Assembly (NCBI GenBank): GCA_022410635.1
Contig: JAJVDF010000136.1
Location: forward strand, 982,134 to 1,046,133
Direction: 5' to 3'
DNA length: 64,000 nucleotides
DNA from: Tretioscincus oriximinensis
Taxonomy: Eukaryota; Chordata; Lepidosauria; Squamata; Gymnophthalmidae
A program made the translations under genes and the position numbers. Under the pieces are notes generated by a model. That model saw only the letters and a list, made by a program, of their open reading frames with translations, did not search any database and was not told where the DNA came from. This document shows positions 11,742-22,457 of the stretch, one piece after another (the stretch's first letter is position 1; every line of letters starts with the position of its first letter).

Positions 11742-11790
11742 ACCTACAACAGTAAAACCTACAACAGTAGAACCTATAACAGTAAAAACA
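11742..11790. repeat. Short tandem repeat, ~16-bp unit
   Basis: Three tandem variants of 'aacctacaacagtaaa' lie just after the hAT-like element. Confidence 0.8.
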
Positions 11791-12689
11791 TTAAACTATA
11801 TACATATACACATGTTACACATGTCATATACTTATGACATATGCTTATTACAATTATGTAATCTAGTTAGTTCTGAGCATCCAAAGGGATATGCATTATT
11901 GTTATCATCATTATTGTTATTATCACTATTGCTTATTTCCTATTAAAAACAATGTTTCCTATTAAGTCATGTTTATGACCTTGCTTGCCTTGAGGCCATT
12001 GTCTGATGGCATTATCTGGTGTTTATTATGCAGATGCCTATGAAAGGTTGGATGACCTTATAGACCTACACTAATTAAAGCTGATTAAGTGCCAGCCCTA
12101 TTCTAATCACTTTGTGGAAGATGGAAGGAACAGTAATTCAGCCCAGAGTATGTACTGTCTGCACCTTACAGACTGGGTATNTATTAAAGTGCTGAAAGCA
12201 GTCTGGGGTGATGGATGGACCCACCGGCCATTCCTGGGAGACCTCTTGCAAAGTGGTGGCAAGATTGATGTCCAGCCTATCCTGGATCATGCCCTCTTGC
12301 CAGCTTGCAGGCAAGCAAGGAGCTTTTGATCCAATCTCATCTCTGGGAAATGTCAGTTCTGTTAGCATAATGCTCAGAAGAGACAAAAAAAAGGTTTTAC
12401 CAGAAGAAGTGACTAAAAGGAATGACAAGGTAGCCGTGAGAAAATTGCAAAATTCTATACTGTCTGGGGCCATCCAATTTAGGGGAGAATCCAACTAAAG
12501 GAAACAGAGAGGGAAGGTTGAAACAGGACCTTTACACAAGGGAAAAGATGACCTCAACATGTGAGAAAATAGTATTTTAATTGTTTACTAATATGATCTA
12601 GAGTATTTCAAGCAGTTTTTATTGAACCACAGTAACTTACTTTTTAAGAAAATAGTATTTTTCAAGCCCTTGAACCTCTTTAAGAAACT
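11791..12689. other. Intronic DNA with no recognised feature
   Basis: Overlapping ORFs of about 100 codons on both strands at 12114-12498 show no family motif. This may be an old LINE upstream of the L2-like copy that follows, but that could not be established. Confidence 0.35.
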
Positions 12690-13415
12690 CATTTCTAAAC
12701 TAAGCTGATGCTTGAAAACCAGGTGGAGGTGGTGGCCAGGAGTGCCTAACTTCCAGTTACATCTGGTTCGCCACTTACGGCCACTTCTGAACAGGGATGA
12801 CTTAGCCACAGTAATCTATGCTCTGGTAACTTTAAAATTGATTATTATAATGCACTCTTTATGGGGGTGCCCTTGAAAATGGTTCAGAAGCTGCAGTTGG
12901 TGTAAAATACAGCATCCTGCTGACCAGAATGACTGGCTGGACTCATACACCGTTCTTAAAAGAGCTGCACTGCCAATCTGCTATCAATTCAAAGTATTAA
13001 CTCTCCCCCCAAAAAATAAAAAATAAAAAATAAAGGAACACCTTCCCCCATAACAACCTTCACATGCCTTAATATCTGCAGGGGAGGCCACTGGTTGTAC
13101 TACCCCTCTCAACAGCAAATGGAAGGGAACCCAAGGTAGTACATTCATGGAAGGTAGACCCCCCCTCCCCCAGTCTATGGAATAGTCTACCCCTCGGGGT
13201 GCGACTGTCATCATTGTTGTATTCTTTTCGAAGATCTTTGAATACATACCTCTTTCATCTGGCCTTTGGCTCAAGAAATGTCATTTTTCTTCCCTGTTTT
13301 AGATACTGTTTTATACTGTTTTTAATTTGTCAGTTTTGTATTGTTGTTTTATAGTTGGCTGCCCTGAGACTTTCGGGTATAGCGTGGGGTATAAGTATGA
13401 ATAAATAAAATAATA
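12690..13415 (+). mobile_element. L2-like LINE, reverse transcriptase C-terminal region and 3' end
   Basis: Broken frames read as a LINE C-terminus: a segment like VIYALVTLKIDYYNALF with MGVPLKMVQKLQL, then the tryptophan-type end region. It finishes in 'ggctgccctgagactttcgg' and an aaat tail. A polypurine/T-rich interruption lies at 13004-13034. Confidence 0.65.
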
Positions 13416-13472
13416 CATTGTCGACTGAAAACAAGTGACAAAATTGCAATTGACACATGCTATGGATAATCT

Positions 13473-13499
13473 AGCAAGCAGTTTTGTAACACTTTAGAG
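13473..13499 (+). mobile_element. Foldback retroposon, left arm start (interrupted)
   Basis: 'agcaagcagttttgtaacac' plus tttagag is the outer end of the foldback element. It is cut by the hAT insertion and resumes at 13858. Confidence 0.65.
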
Positions 13500-13857
13500 C
13501 AGGAGTAGGGAACTTTTTTTCTGTGAAAGGGCATTTTGATATTTCTGATATCACTTGGGGACCATACCTTCTCCCTCACTCTAGCTTCCCGTCCAGCCCT
13601 GGACCTACCCAGGCCCCCTCCCTGGTCCCATGCAGTAGAAACCTGCCCCAGTTTCCTGGAAAAAGCTCATCTTCCCATGCACAATGATTCTCACCCATGC
13701 CTTCCTCCTTTGCTGAACACTGCTACATGCACCGCTGTCACCTCTTTCTTTCCCCTGGCTTTCTGCTTGCCAGTCAGGCTCTACCCCTTGGAGTCTCTCA
13801 ATAAAGGCAGGAGTGAGGCTGGATCAAAGGCTGCAGGCCGGGCTTTCCCCACCCCTG
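13500..13857. mobile_element. hAT-type non-autonomous element with perfect 8-bp TSD
   Basis: Ends are CAGGAGTAGGGAAC at the left and, inverted at the right, CAGGGGTGGGGAAAG. It is flanked by perfect direct repeats ctttagag (13492-13499 and 13858-13865), the 8-bp duplication expected of hAT elements. It is 358 bp with no transposase and lies inside a foldback retroposon. Confidence 0.85.
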
Positions 13858-14058
13858 CTTTAGAGACTAACATAATAAAGGTAGGAGTTATGATCTTCTG
13901 TAGAAATGCATCTGATGCAGACATGCATCTGAAGTAGACATGTCTATGAAACCTCATGCTGCCTACTATCTTCTTGCTAGTCTCTTACATGATNCAAGAG
14001 CCCCTTGCTAGATTTTCTGAACCCTGGCTAACACGACTATTTCTTCAAAATCTACAAG
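13858..14058 (+). mobile_element. Foldback retroposon, remainder
   Basis: It resumes with 'gagactaacataataaagg', has a palindromic centre around 'gcatctgatgcagacatgc', then the right arm 'tcttgctagtctctta' and the tail 'ctggctaacacgactatttc'. Confidence 0.7.
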
Positions 14059-15010
14059 TAGCTTGATTCTCTTCACTGTCCAATGAACATTAAATAAGGG
14101 AAGTATTCTTTCCACAGTCACATTGTGGGTCTGGATTGCCAAAAAAGAAGTATTCTACAATTTTTCAACTATTCAGAGTAATCATAATCCCAGATTATTC
14201 ATCCAAATTGAGGCCATCTGACTGCTAGAGTGTGCACCAGTATACGGAATAAAGCCAAGAATACGATCCAACGCAGAAGGATCTTAGACTTTTCAAGTAA
14301 CTTGAGGAGGCTCATCCCTTGATTACGGTCTATGTTCAACCCCTATCTATCCACTTGCTGTGGCTTTTGAACACAAGAACTTGTTGCTTCTAATGAAACA
14401 CTGCAGATGATGCNCCTCTGTGACTCATTTTCACAATGAGTTTTTGGAACATTCTCATACATCCCTTCCATAAAATGTATCTCTGCAATTGTTCCCTAAT
14501 AAAAGCAGGAGAAAGCGTCGCCCTAAAACTGAATGATAGCGCTCAAATTACTAAAAATGAATCAAACCATAGTAAGAAATCATGCCTCTATGTGCTATGT
14601 CACATGCTGTGTTTCTCAATAGTCTCATTTATGGGACAGGCTCGCTGATCAGCAGTTAAACCAAATACCTGCTGATGTTTCAACCTCTGGAAAATTGAGT
14701 TCAAAAGGAATGTTTCGCCCAAGATCCCAATGGACTTTCTATGTACCTGCTATGTCTCCCCACTGCTAGCAAATTAATTCATAAATTCCATCCATTGAAA
14801 ANAGCCTAGCAGTGACGATCACCTGCTACAGAATTCATTTTTGAATTTCATTGTTTCTGACAACTGAAAAGTAAAAATCATTTGCTGTTACCCCCAAAAA
14901 AGAATGATACATTTATTTCATGTACATTTCATATCACTCTAATGCAGATAATTCCTAATATACACTTTTGTTGATAAGGTTTGGGCTCAATTTTAATAAT
15001 GAAGAAGCCC
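14059..15010. other. Intronic DNA with no recognised feature
   Basis: No repeat or exon pattern was found. A 70-codon ORF at 14436-14648 has no recognisable motif. Confidence 0.4.
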
Positions 15011-15325
15011 GAAGAACATAAGAACGTAAAAGAGTGAGCCCTGCTGATTCTAGTCCAGCATTCTGTGTCAGAAAGTAGCCCACCAATTGCACCTGGGCAA
15101 TTTGAAACANAAGAAGGTAAAATCCTCACCTGTACTCAACTGTCTGCAAATGGTATTTCAGGAATCCTTCATCTTGGAGGAAGTATCAAGAGATTCACCC
15201 TAGTAACTATTTATACCTTTGGCTTTCATGAATTTGTCTAATCCTACCCTGAAGCTATGAACAAAGGAGTCCTTCACAGTTATAACATAATGTGACAAAA
15301 TTACTTTCGGTTAATCTGTCTAAGG
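15011..15325 (-). mobile_element. CR1/L3 LINE 3' end
   Basis: Antisense tail 'gaacataagaacgtaaaaga', then 'ctagtccagcattctgtgtc', 'gcacctgggcaatttg' and the C-terminal codons 'ttcatgaatttgtctaatcc'. Confidence 0.8.
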
Positions 15326-15334
15326 CAGGAGCTC

Positions 15335-15468
15335 TAATAAGGGAGTCTCATAGCACCTTAGAGACTACCAAGAAAAAGATATGCAGCAGGAGCTTTTGTA
15401 GATGAGTTTACTTCTTCAGGTCCNTTCTGACGAAATAACATGTCTACAGAAGTTCATGTTGCATAGTT
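15335..15468 (+). mobile_element. Foldback retroposon copy, truncated right arm
   Basis: Left arm 'gggagtctcatagcacctta' and 'gagactaccaagaaaaag', a centre near 15420, then right arm 'catgtctacagaagttcatg'. The outer right end is lost. Confidence 0.7.
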
Positions 15469-15599
15469 TTTTAATACAAAAAATTATTAGTTTTTAAATT
15501 TATATTTAAATTATGTTATATAATACATAAAATCAAGTTCTTCTAAGTTAAAATCATTCCCCTTAAAGCTAATTGATTGACTTTCTCTACTTCTACTTT

Positions 15600-15855
15600 G
15601 CCTCTTTTGTAGGTTTGAACTATTTTATCATTTTATCTCCCTGTGACCTGATCTATTGATCCCTCCTCATTGATAGTTCTTTGGTCTTCAAAGCCTGCGA
15701 TTAAGAGTCCCTGTTCTATTTCTTGTCAGAAGTCTATAAAAAGGCTCCAATTTGTAACAAATTTATCCGAAGTTTTATTCCTTATCGAAAGAGTTAACTT
15801 GTGCATTTCAATTAAATCTATTAGTTTCATGAACCAGACCTCTGCTGTGGAAATT

Positions 15856-15860
<5 letters not shown>
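15600..15860 (-). mobile_element. AT-rich probable L1-like LINE remnant
   Basis: Antisense phrases such as 'catttcaattaaatctatta' and 'gaaccagacctctgctgtgg' resemble degraded squamate L1 3' regions. The identification is by general resemblance only. Confidence 0.3.
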
Positions 15861-15941
<81 letters not shown>

Positions 15942-16082
15942 GTCTATCTGTCTATCTGTCTATCTGTCTATCTGTCTATCTGTCTATCTGTCTATCTATT
16001 TATCTATCTATCTATCATCTAATCTCCTGTCTATCTGTCTGTCTGTCTATCTATCATCTAATCTCCTGTCTATCTGTCTGTC
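15857..16082. repeat. (TCTA)n/(TCTG)n microsatellite
   Basis: About 225 bp of tcta repeats with a tctg-rich interior and two copies of a tctatcatctaatctcctg interruption. The apparent Ser/Ile/Tyr/Leu ORF through it is an artefact. It lies about 350 bp downstream of the ADGRL3 exon. Confidence 0.95.
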
Positions 16083-16436
16083 CTTTCTGAACCCAGAAAA
16101 TGATGTCCAAAGCAGAGTCGAGTAGGTTTATCACACACAAAAACAGAGCTTAAGTTCACAGCTTAAATAGATATGAGAAAATATGGTTTTTCACAGGTGC
16201 AGTTTATAGTGCCTGCATCCATTAAACCTGCAAACTCCCACCCCAGTTTTTTTTTTAAAAAAATTCATAACCAGTCTCAATATGTCAATTGGTACCAAAA
16301 ACCAAGGTTTAGCCTAGTGTCTTCCTAAATCACATTAAACTCTTACAGACTANCAGATGGTCTTAAAAGCAATTAAAAGTGTTTTTACATGCACAGCTAA
16401 ATAAAATAAATGATAACAATTTATTGGTATACGTAC

Positions 16437-16546
16437 TATAAGGAACACATTCGTATTGTACTTCGAGATACTTGTATGTTCCTGGGCATGGATCAGGAAA
16501 TACATCTGGGCCTGCTACCACTGCACATTGGGTCCGGTTGCTACAC
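16437..16546 (-). CDS. ADGRL3: Latrophilin (ADGRL3-like) internal exon, C-terminal part of the galactose-binding lectin domain
   Basis: Latrophilins are cell-surface adhesion GPCRs that bind teneurins and FLRT proteins at synapses. This exon supplies the end of the extracellular lectin (RBL/SUEL) domain. On the minus strand, a pyrimidine-rich tract ending ttcag (16547 upward) is followed by 110 bp of coding sequence and a gtacgt donor (16436-16431). The exon takes the last base of a split codon, then 36 full codons, then one base of the next. The peptide starts [20 protein letters not shown] and continues through [16 protein letters not shown]. Visible features are four cysteines (local positions 1, 7, 20, 33) and an N-glycosylation sequon (NRT at 3-5). 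AVVAGPDVF favours ADGRL3 over ADGRL1 and ADGRL2 from recalled paralogue differences. The length (3n+2) means skipping would shift frame. The neighbouring lectin and olfactomedin exons were not found in the window. Family assignment is very strong; the paralogue call is good. Confidence 0.93.
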
Positions 16547-16591
16547 CTGAAAGACAAAAAGAAGGCAGTAGATTTAAAAATTGAAAAGCAA
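16547..16591 (-). promoter_or_regulatory. Splice acceptor region of the ADGRL3-like exon
   Basis: Read on the minus strand, this is the last 45 bases of the upstream intron, ending in a pyrimidine-rich tract and cag. It is all that remains between the exon and the 3' end of a CR1 LINE, so the branch point must lie in this short segment or inside the LINE. Confidence 0.7.
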
Positions 16592-17110
16592 AGAACATAA
16601 GAAGATTAGGCCAGAGTCCATCTAGTCCAGCATTCTATCTCATACAGAGGCCCACCAGATGCACCTGGGCAATCTGAACAGAGGAAAGCAAAATATGCAC
16701 CTGTTCATGACTTCCTGCAAATGGTATTTCAGGAGTTCCTCCTGTTGCTCCATCCTGGAGGCAGCATCCAGACATCCATCCTAGTACCGATTTATACCCT
16801 TGGTGTCCATGAACCTGTCTAGTCCTGTCTTGAAGCTATCCAAGCTGTTAGCTACCACCACCTCTTCAGGAAGGCAATTCCACAGGCCGATGACCCTCTG
16901 GGTGAAAAAATACTTTCCTTTGTCTGTTTTCAGTTTTCTGCCCATCAGTTTCAAGGACTGTCCTCTGGTCCTAATGTTGTGTGACAGAGAAAATTGTTTT
17001 TCTCTATTCACCCTGTCCATCCCATGCATGGTTTTGTACACTTCAATNAGATCACCTCTCAAACGTCGCCTTTCGAGGCTGAAGAGGCCCAGACATTGAT
17101 GCAGGCCAGA
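16592..17110 (-). mobile_element. CR1/L3 LINE, ORF2 C-terminus and 3' UTR, abutting the exon acceptor
   Basis: On the minus strand an open 93-codon frame (17062-16781) reads as the LINE C-terminus, with KYFFTQRVIGLWNCLPEEVV and SLDSFKTGLDRFMDTKG. The 3' UTR ends in ttcttatgttc-type sequence. It is in the same orientation as the gene, and its 3' end lies 46 bp from the exon. Confidence 0.9.
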
Positions 17111-17111
17111 A

Positions 17112-17272
17112 ATATCTGCGTGGAATGAGTTTCTGAAAGAGGGGACTTGTCTACAAAAGCTCCCTTTTCTTGTTAGTCACAAATGTGCTATGGGTTGCCC
17201 TTGCTAGATATTCTGGACACAAAGGTGCTATGGGGGCCCCTTGCTAGACATTCTGCAACGAAACAGTGTTTT
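17112..17272 (+). mobile_element. Foldback retroposon fragment with internal duplication
   Basis: 'ggggacttgtctacaaaagc', 'tcttgttagtcacaaatgtg' and 'cccttgctagatattctgga' are present. The last part ('aaggtgctatgggggcccct', 'tgctagacattctg') is repeated in tandem. Confidence 0.65.
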
Positions 17273-17599
17273 TTCACAGTTTTCAAACCCTGTGATGTGA
17301 TGCTTCAATGTGAAGACCTTGAGCTGAATCCAAGAGCACAATGAAACCAAAGTTAATATTCATGAAACAGTATACTATGAATTGTATTTCCATAAAGCCA
17401 CCCAGAACCAAGAACACACATTATTTGTGCTAGTTACTGAAGCCAGATACTGTCAAATGACAGTTGCTGCTCTGCATACCTCCCGAACTATGGCATCATT
17501 GGCTAAGCATTGTTAAAAATTTAATCTTACTTGTAAAATTAGTCATTGAAGCTACATGCCATAGTAGAGGGTCAGTGGTTTATGGAATGGACACCGAAG

Positions 17600-17965
<366 letters not shown>

Positions 17966-18504
17966 TTTTCTGACAAACATAAACCATAAACAATACAACA
18001 GAAACACACATAAAATGCCCATCCCCTCCCCACCCTATAGAACAAACATATCATAAAGTTATTACAAAATCCATCTCTGTTCAAGAAACATCTGTACAGC
18101 TTCCTACAATAAAATATAAGCATCATTTGTTAAACCATAGGCAATGAGCTTTTGCCTATGAGTGTAGTTTTAAATAAATACCAATAGATTGTAACCTTTT
18201 TGCCTGTAAAATATCAAAAATCATAAATTCAATTAAATACTTNCACCATTCATCTGTAGTCCAACTCTGGTAACACTTCCAAGCTTTTACTACCACCATA
18301 TGTCCAGCCAAAATGGCGCTATCAATAAAGATTTTATCCTCCTCTCCGATATTCAGCGAATCCAACAACCCAAATAAACATAGTTCCTTCTAGTCCAGGA
18401 TATCGATGTCAGTGATCAATTTTATTTCAACAATAATTTTATGCAAGAGCACCTTTACCAAAGGGCACCCTGCCCACATGTGTAGATATAGCCCCCTTTC
18501 CCCT
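17966..18504 (-). mobile_element. L1-like LINE ORF2 C-terminus inserted in the L2-like LINE
   Basis: The minus-strand frame contains ILAGHMVVVKAWKC and WTTDEWxKYLIEFMIFDI, matching the layout of the L1 ORF2 C-terminus, preceded by a Trp/Cys-type motif near 18480. It separates two parts of a plus-strand LINE. Confidence 0.5.
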
Positions 18505-18778
18505 CACCCGTGCCAGCATAATGGCAATATTCTATTTATATGTGCCATTTGACATAGCTCCTCACCTCTGGAACCTTCTCCCTATCCACCACCACACTAT
18601 CTTTTTCCTCACCATTTTCAAATCTTAGCTAAAGACAGTATTGTTCTCCATGATCATTAATATCACTGATTAACTTTGTTTAATTACTTTGGTGTTTTAA
18701 CTTTATTGTTCATGTATTATTAGTTTTTTATGATTGTGTTCATTTTATTCAATGTATTTTTATATGACTACTGTGCAG
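18505..18778 (+). mobile_element. L2-like LINE, C-terminal end and 3' UTR (3' of nested insertion)
   Basis: 'agctcctcacctctggaacc' and 'ttctccctatccacc' are followed by an AT-rich 3' UTR leading into the cat repeat. It parallels 29317-29710. Confidence 0.6.
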
Positions 18779-18781
18779 CGC

Positions 18782-18839
<58 letters not shown>

Positions 18840-18840
18840 T
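18779..18840. repeat. (CAT)n microsatellite
   Basis: About 20 cat units at the end of the L2-like LINE. It gives a poly-Ser ORF that is not a gene. Confidence 0.95.
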
Positions 18841-18965
18841 ACTTGCATTTGCTTCCAAACAGCTTGGTTGGCTGAGCTAAGGCCAGTAGGGGTGCTCACT
18901 CTCTCCACGGCTGATACATCTCTGTTGAAACACCTAACCTCTTAAACTCTTGCACCACCATGTAT
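18841..18965 (-). mobile_element. tRNA-SINE (type B) 5' half
   Basis: Minus-strand head: 'ctctgttgaaacacctaacc' and 'tcttgcaccac' with the upstream body 'aacagcttggttggctgagc'. The type-B head differs from type A but the body is related. Confidence 0.65.
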
Positions 18966-19175
18966 TAAGAGAGGATTAGATAGATTCATGGAAGTCAAGT
19001 GTATCAATAGCTACACTTGGTTGGAGCAACAGACAATTTGCCTGAAATATCATTTGTCAAGAGCTGAGAACAGGTGAAGATTTTGTTCAGGTGCAATTGG
19101 CAGGCCACTGTGTGAGNCTGAATGCTGGACTAGATGGGCTGGAGCCCCATTTAGCCGGGCTCCTCTTATGAACAT
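18966..19175 (+). mobile_element. CR1/L3 LINE 3' end
   Basis: 'ggattagatagattcatgg', 'gaatgctggactagatgggc' and the terminal 'gctcctcttatg'. Confidence 0.8.
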
Positions 19176-19935
19176 TCATATTCTATGTGATAGGTGATTT
19201 TGTNTGTGTGTGTGTGTTTATTGAAAAAATCCATATCTACTACAGCCTAAGAGATATTGTCTGCTCCCATGAATCATATTCCAGCTGCATTTTGTCGGTA
19301 TAAGTCTACGCCTGCGATATGCCTCCTTTCTCAAAGTGAAGAGGTTTTCTTTTCATTTAGGAAATAATAGCCACATATTTAATTCATTGTTTTGAATTTA
19401 AAAATAATTCAATAAAGTTGATTTTAGCTTTCTAGCTTTTTATCATCTATTCAGTGTCTTATTAATTTTTTTAAAAAATCTAGATATAATAGCTGTAAAA
19501 AAATGAACATAAAAGGCAGGAAAATTAGTATAGCAGCATGTTGCAACCCTACAAAACAATTGCCTACAGCATTTTGCAACCCTGAATTAAACTTTTTGTG
19601 ATCTTGAAGTACACTTTGGAAAGCACCAGTTACATCCCAAGCTAAAGATATCTGGGTGGAAATTTTTTAAGTTTGCCTGACGTTAAATTTTTGTCTGCCT
19701 TAAAAAGGACTTCCTATATTAGCTTGTCAACTAATGGGTACTTCATAAAAGTTTTGGATCACGCAGAGAAACTTGTAAGAATCCGTGTTGTACAACAGAG
19801 ATAGAACAAATGTAGATTCATCTATCTAATTTGGCTTGAACCAACCACACTGATTGTAGCTTGATCTAAAACGAGATCAAACTGATTCTAGACAAACCTT
19901 AACCATGCAAAAATGTGTTTGAATATTTTCAAAAA
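19176..19935. other. AT-rich intronic DNA, no recognised feature
   Basis: Contains a short tg repeat (19204-19217). No repeat family or exon was recognised. Confidence 0.4.
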
Positions 19936-20268
19936 TAAAGAAGAAGAAGAAGAAGAAGAAGAAGAAGAAGAAGAAGAAGAAGAAGAAGAAGAAGAAATTG
20001 GTTCTTAAACCCCACTTTTCTCGCCTTTCAAAGGGACTCAAAGCAGCTTACAATGGTATTTTGCCCGAAGGCTGACATTCTATCTTCCCCACGAGGCTGT
20101 GGTGGTTCCCATTTATCTACTTGCAGTCAGTTGCAATTTCTTGCAATTCCTGTTTTCGAAGAGCTACAGGCTAGGAGAAGGTGCTTACCCTTCCCCACGT
20201 CCGACACAGGGCTTCAAAACCCCACCTCCCAGGCGANAGACGGTTTCCTAAGNGACAGAGCCATTCAN
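19936..20268 (-). mobile_element. tRNA-derived SINE (type A) with long GAA tail
   Basis: A gaa run (about 19938-19995) is followed by the standard body and tRNA-like head. The head has lost some bases and contains Ns. Confidence 0.88.
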
Positions 20269-21029
20269 TTACACAAATCCCAAAAAAGAACATGCAGAAA
20301 TGTGCAAATCTTGACAAAGAACATGTGGAATTGTGCAACTGCTCTATGCTTATTCTTTTTAAAACAAAGCTGTAGACTACCTGGGAAAAGCAAGAGGATC
20401 TGATCCTTTTTAAAAAGCTCACAAGCTCTGGTATTGCTTTCAATTGGGATGAATTTGCAACAGTTCAGTTCAGTTTTAATCAAAACGGGTTCTTCCAAAA
20501 AGGTTCAATTCAAACTGGGTTGAATTACTGGTTCAATTCAAAATGAACACAAACCTAATCTGGCCCCTCTATTGCACAATTGAATGGAGAATCAATAAGC
20601 TGGAGACTAAATGTAAAGAAGGGAATCTGCAGCAGTGCAAGTTGAAAGAGTCCATTTCAAATGCTTGTATTAAGATTTCCCTTATGAAGATCATTATTCT
20701 GGCTCCTCTGGATTGCTTCTGACCCATTCAACCCTTGCAGAAATTCCTTGACTAGGTGTCAAGCCAAAGAATCTGAAAAACAATGGATTATATCTATTGT
20801 TCTTTAAGAAAATTCTTCCTAAGACAAATTTTATGGATGTGTTTTGATGAGAAAACTGTAAAGGTGAGAGCTGGAGGGATCTAAGATTGACAGCGAACTA
20901 TCCAATAGCATTTAGGAGGAGGGGCTACTGGACTCTTCTTGGCAACCAGCAAACAAAATGGCAGATGAGAAGGGATATCACATGATACAAAAATCTCACC
21001 TGTCAGAACTTGCATATATAAACTGTCAA
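20269..21029. other. Intronic DNA; includes one dispersed repeat copy
   Basis: Mostly unrecognised. The part at 20865-21010 ('ggatctaagattgacagcga', 'aacaaaatggcagatgagaa') is related to 63748-63910. Confidence 0.4.
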
Positions 21030-21376
21030 GATCTTTCTGGGACCCAAACTGGGGTAATTAATATTTGTGCTAATTTGCATATTCATGGATATGCAAATCG
21101 CCCACCAACATGCATACACTTCTGAAATCCCCACCCGAGAAATCTGCGAAACATGTGAAAGTTTTTTTAAAGTGCATGAGAATTTTTTGAAGTGTGTGAG
21201 AAATTTACATTTTTTACTGAGGGGAGAGTGCCTTCAGGAGCTGGCCCTGGTTGCCAGACCCCCTAGTGGCGGTGCAGTGAATTTTATTTTATTTTTTAAA
21301 AAATCATTTTTAATTTTTTTTAAATTTTCCTCAGCAAAAAATGGGGAAATGACACAGCAAATGGGTCATCTGGTCA
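21030..21376 (-). mobile_element. Long MITE copy (TAGGCTGACCAGAT family)
   Basis: The internal order matches the inverse of 49048-49616: 'aattaatatttgtgctaatt', 'atatgcaaatcgcccaccaa', then a cccctagtgg motif and the right end 'gggtcatctggtcagtct'. The left end is eroded. A CTCF-like core (ccccctagtgg, 21259-21269) is present. Confidence 0.7.
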
Positions 21377-21384
21377 GTCTGTGC

Positions 21385-21562
21385 TAGGCTGACCAGATGA
21401 CCCCTTTTGGAGGGGGGTTNAAAACCCGGTTTTGGGGTGCCTCCCAGTTTATTCTGAGGAAAATATTTTCAAAAAAAGATTTTTTTTCCTCAGAAAAAAT
21501 CATGAGGCACCCCAAAAACGGGTTTTCACCCCCCCNAAAAAAGGAGTCATCTGGTCAGCCTA
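21385..21562. mobile_element. Short foldback MITE, 8-bp TSD with one mismatch
   Basis: It has near-perfect inverted halves: TAGGCTGACCAGATGACCCC at the left and its inverse at the right. Flanks gtctgtgc (21377-21384) and gtctatgc (21563-21570) match at 7 of 8 positions, as expected for a hAT-type target duplication. Confidence 0.85.
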
Positions 21563-21570
21563 GTCTATGC

Positions 21571-22457
21571 ATATCGTAATTCGTTTTCTGCAGGCGAAGT
21601 GATCTGAAGTTCTAAAGTTCTGCCCCAAGTGCAGAATAACGGAGTATATTTTCATTCTAGTTCAGAAAAGATTCTAGTAACTGGAGGAAAGAGAGAATAA
21701 TTTGTTAGACTTTCTGCCCCTTTCTGCTTTTATCTCTTCTTTCTATATCTATTAATCACTTTTGTCAAGCTTTTGGTGAACAGTATCGTATTTTTACAGT
21801 CACTAAAAAGGGTTGCCAGTTTTGTATGATTTGCTGTGCTTAAATACATAGTGCCACATAACTTTCATTGCAAGAGGGTTCAATTTGAAAATATCGTAAT
21901 AGGTCTTTGAGGTATATTGGATTTCTTTTTTCTACTATCCTAATGTCCAGCTCAGTACAAATGACCCGTGGTTCGACTGAGTTTGGTTGAGATAACAATC
22001 TGTAAAGGAATTTATCAGGAACTTCTAAGAGTGTTCAACTCCACAACTCCCTATAATGAGCCATCACACAATGTCTGAGGAATTCTTGATTTATACAGTA
22101 GCAGCCTAGATTTATTCCATTCTCGTCTTTCGTTCAATAAAAACAGAAGCTATTAAGTGTACTTTCTGCTAATAGAGCTGTCCTGTGAATGTGGATGAAC
22201 CAGCTTTTTGATTAATGGAACGCTTTCCCTCAATACTTAAATGAAAGAATGTGCTACACGGAATTTCCATCTGAAGCCCAGGTACCCTCTTCCTGGCTTT
22301 TTGAAAAACACGGTTTTCAGTTTATCTGAAGTTGTTTTCTGCTCTTTATTATGGCAATCTAGACAAGCTAGCATGGCNAACTGTAGCTAACAGAATGATA
22401 TTTAACAGGGAGATATGCAGGAAAAATCAGAGCAAGAAAAAATGAAAATAGGACAAC
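21571..22457. other. Intronic DNA with no recognised feature
   Basis: No repeat family, exon or regulatory pattern was identified. Confidence 0.4.

Noticed and set aside
15670..16125. 151-codon ORF rich in Ser, Ile, Tyr and Leu
   Set aside because: Produced by the TCTA/TCTG microsatellite.
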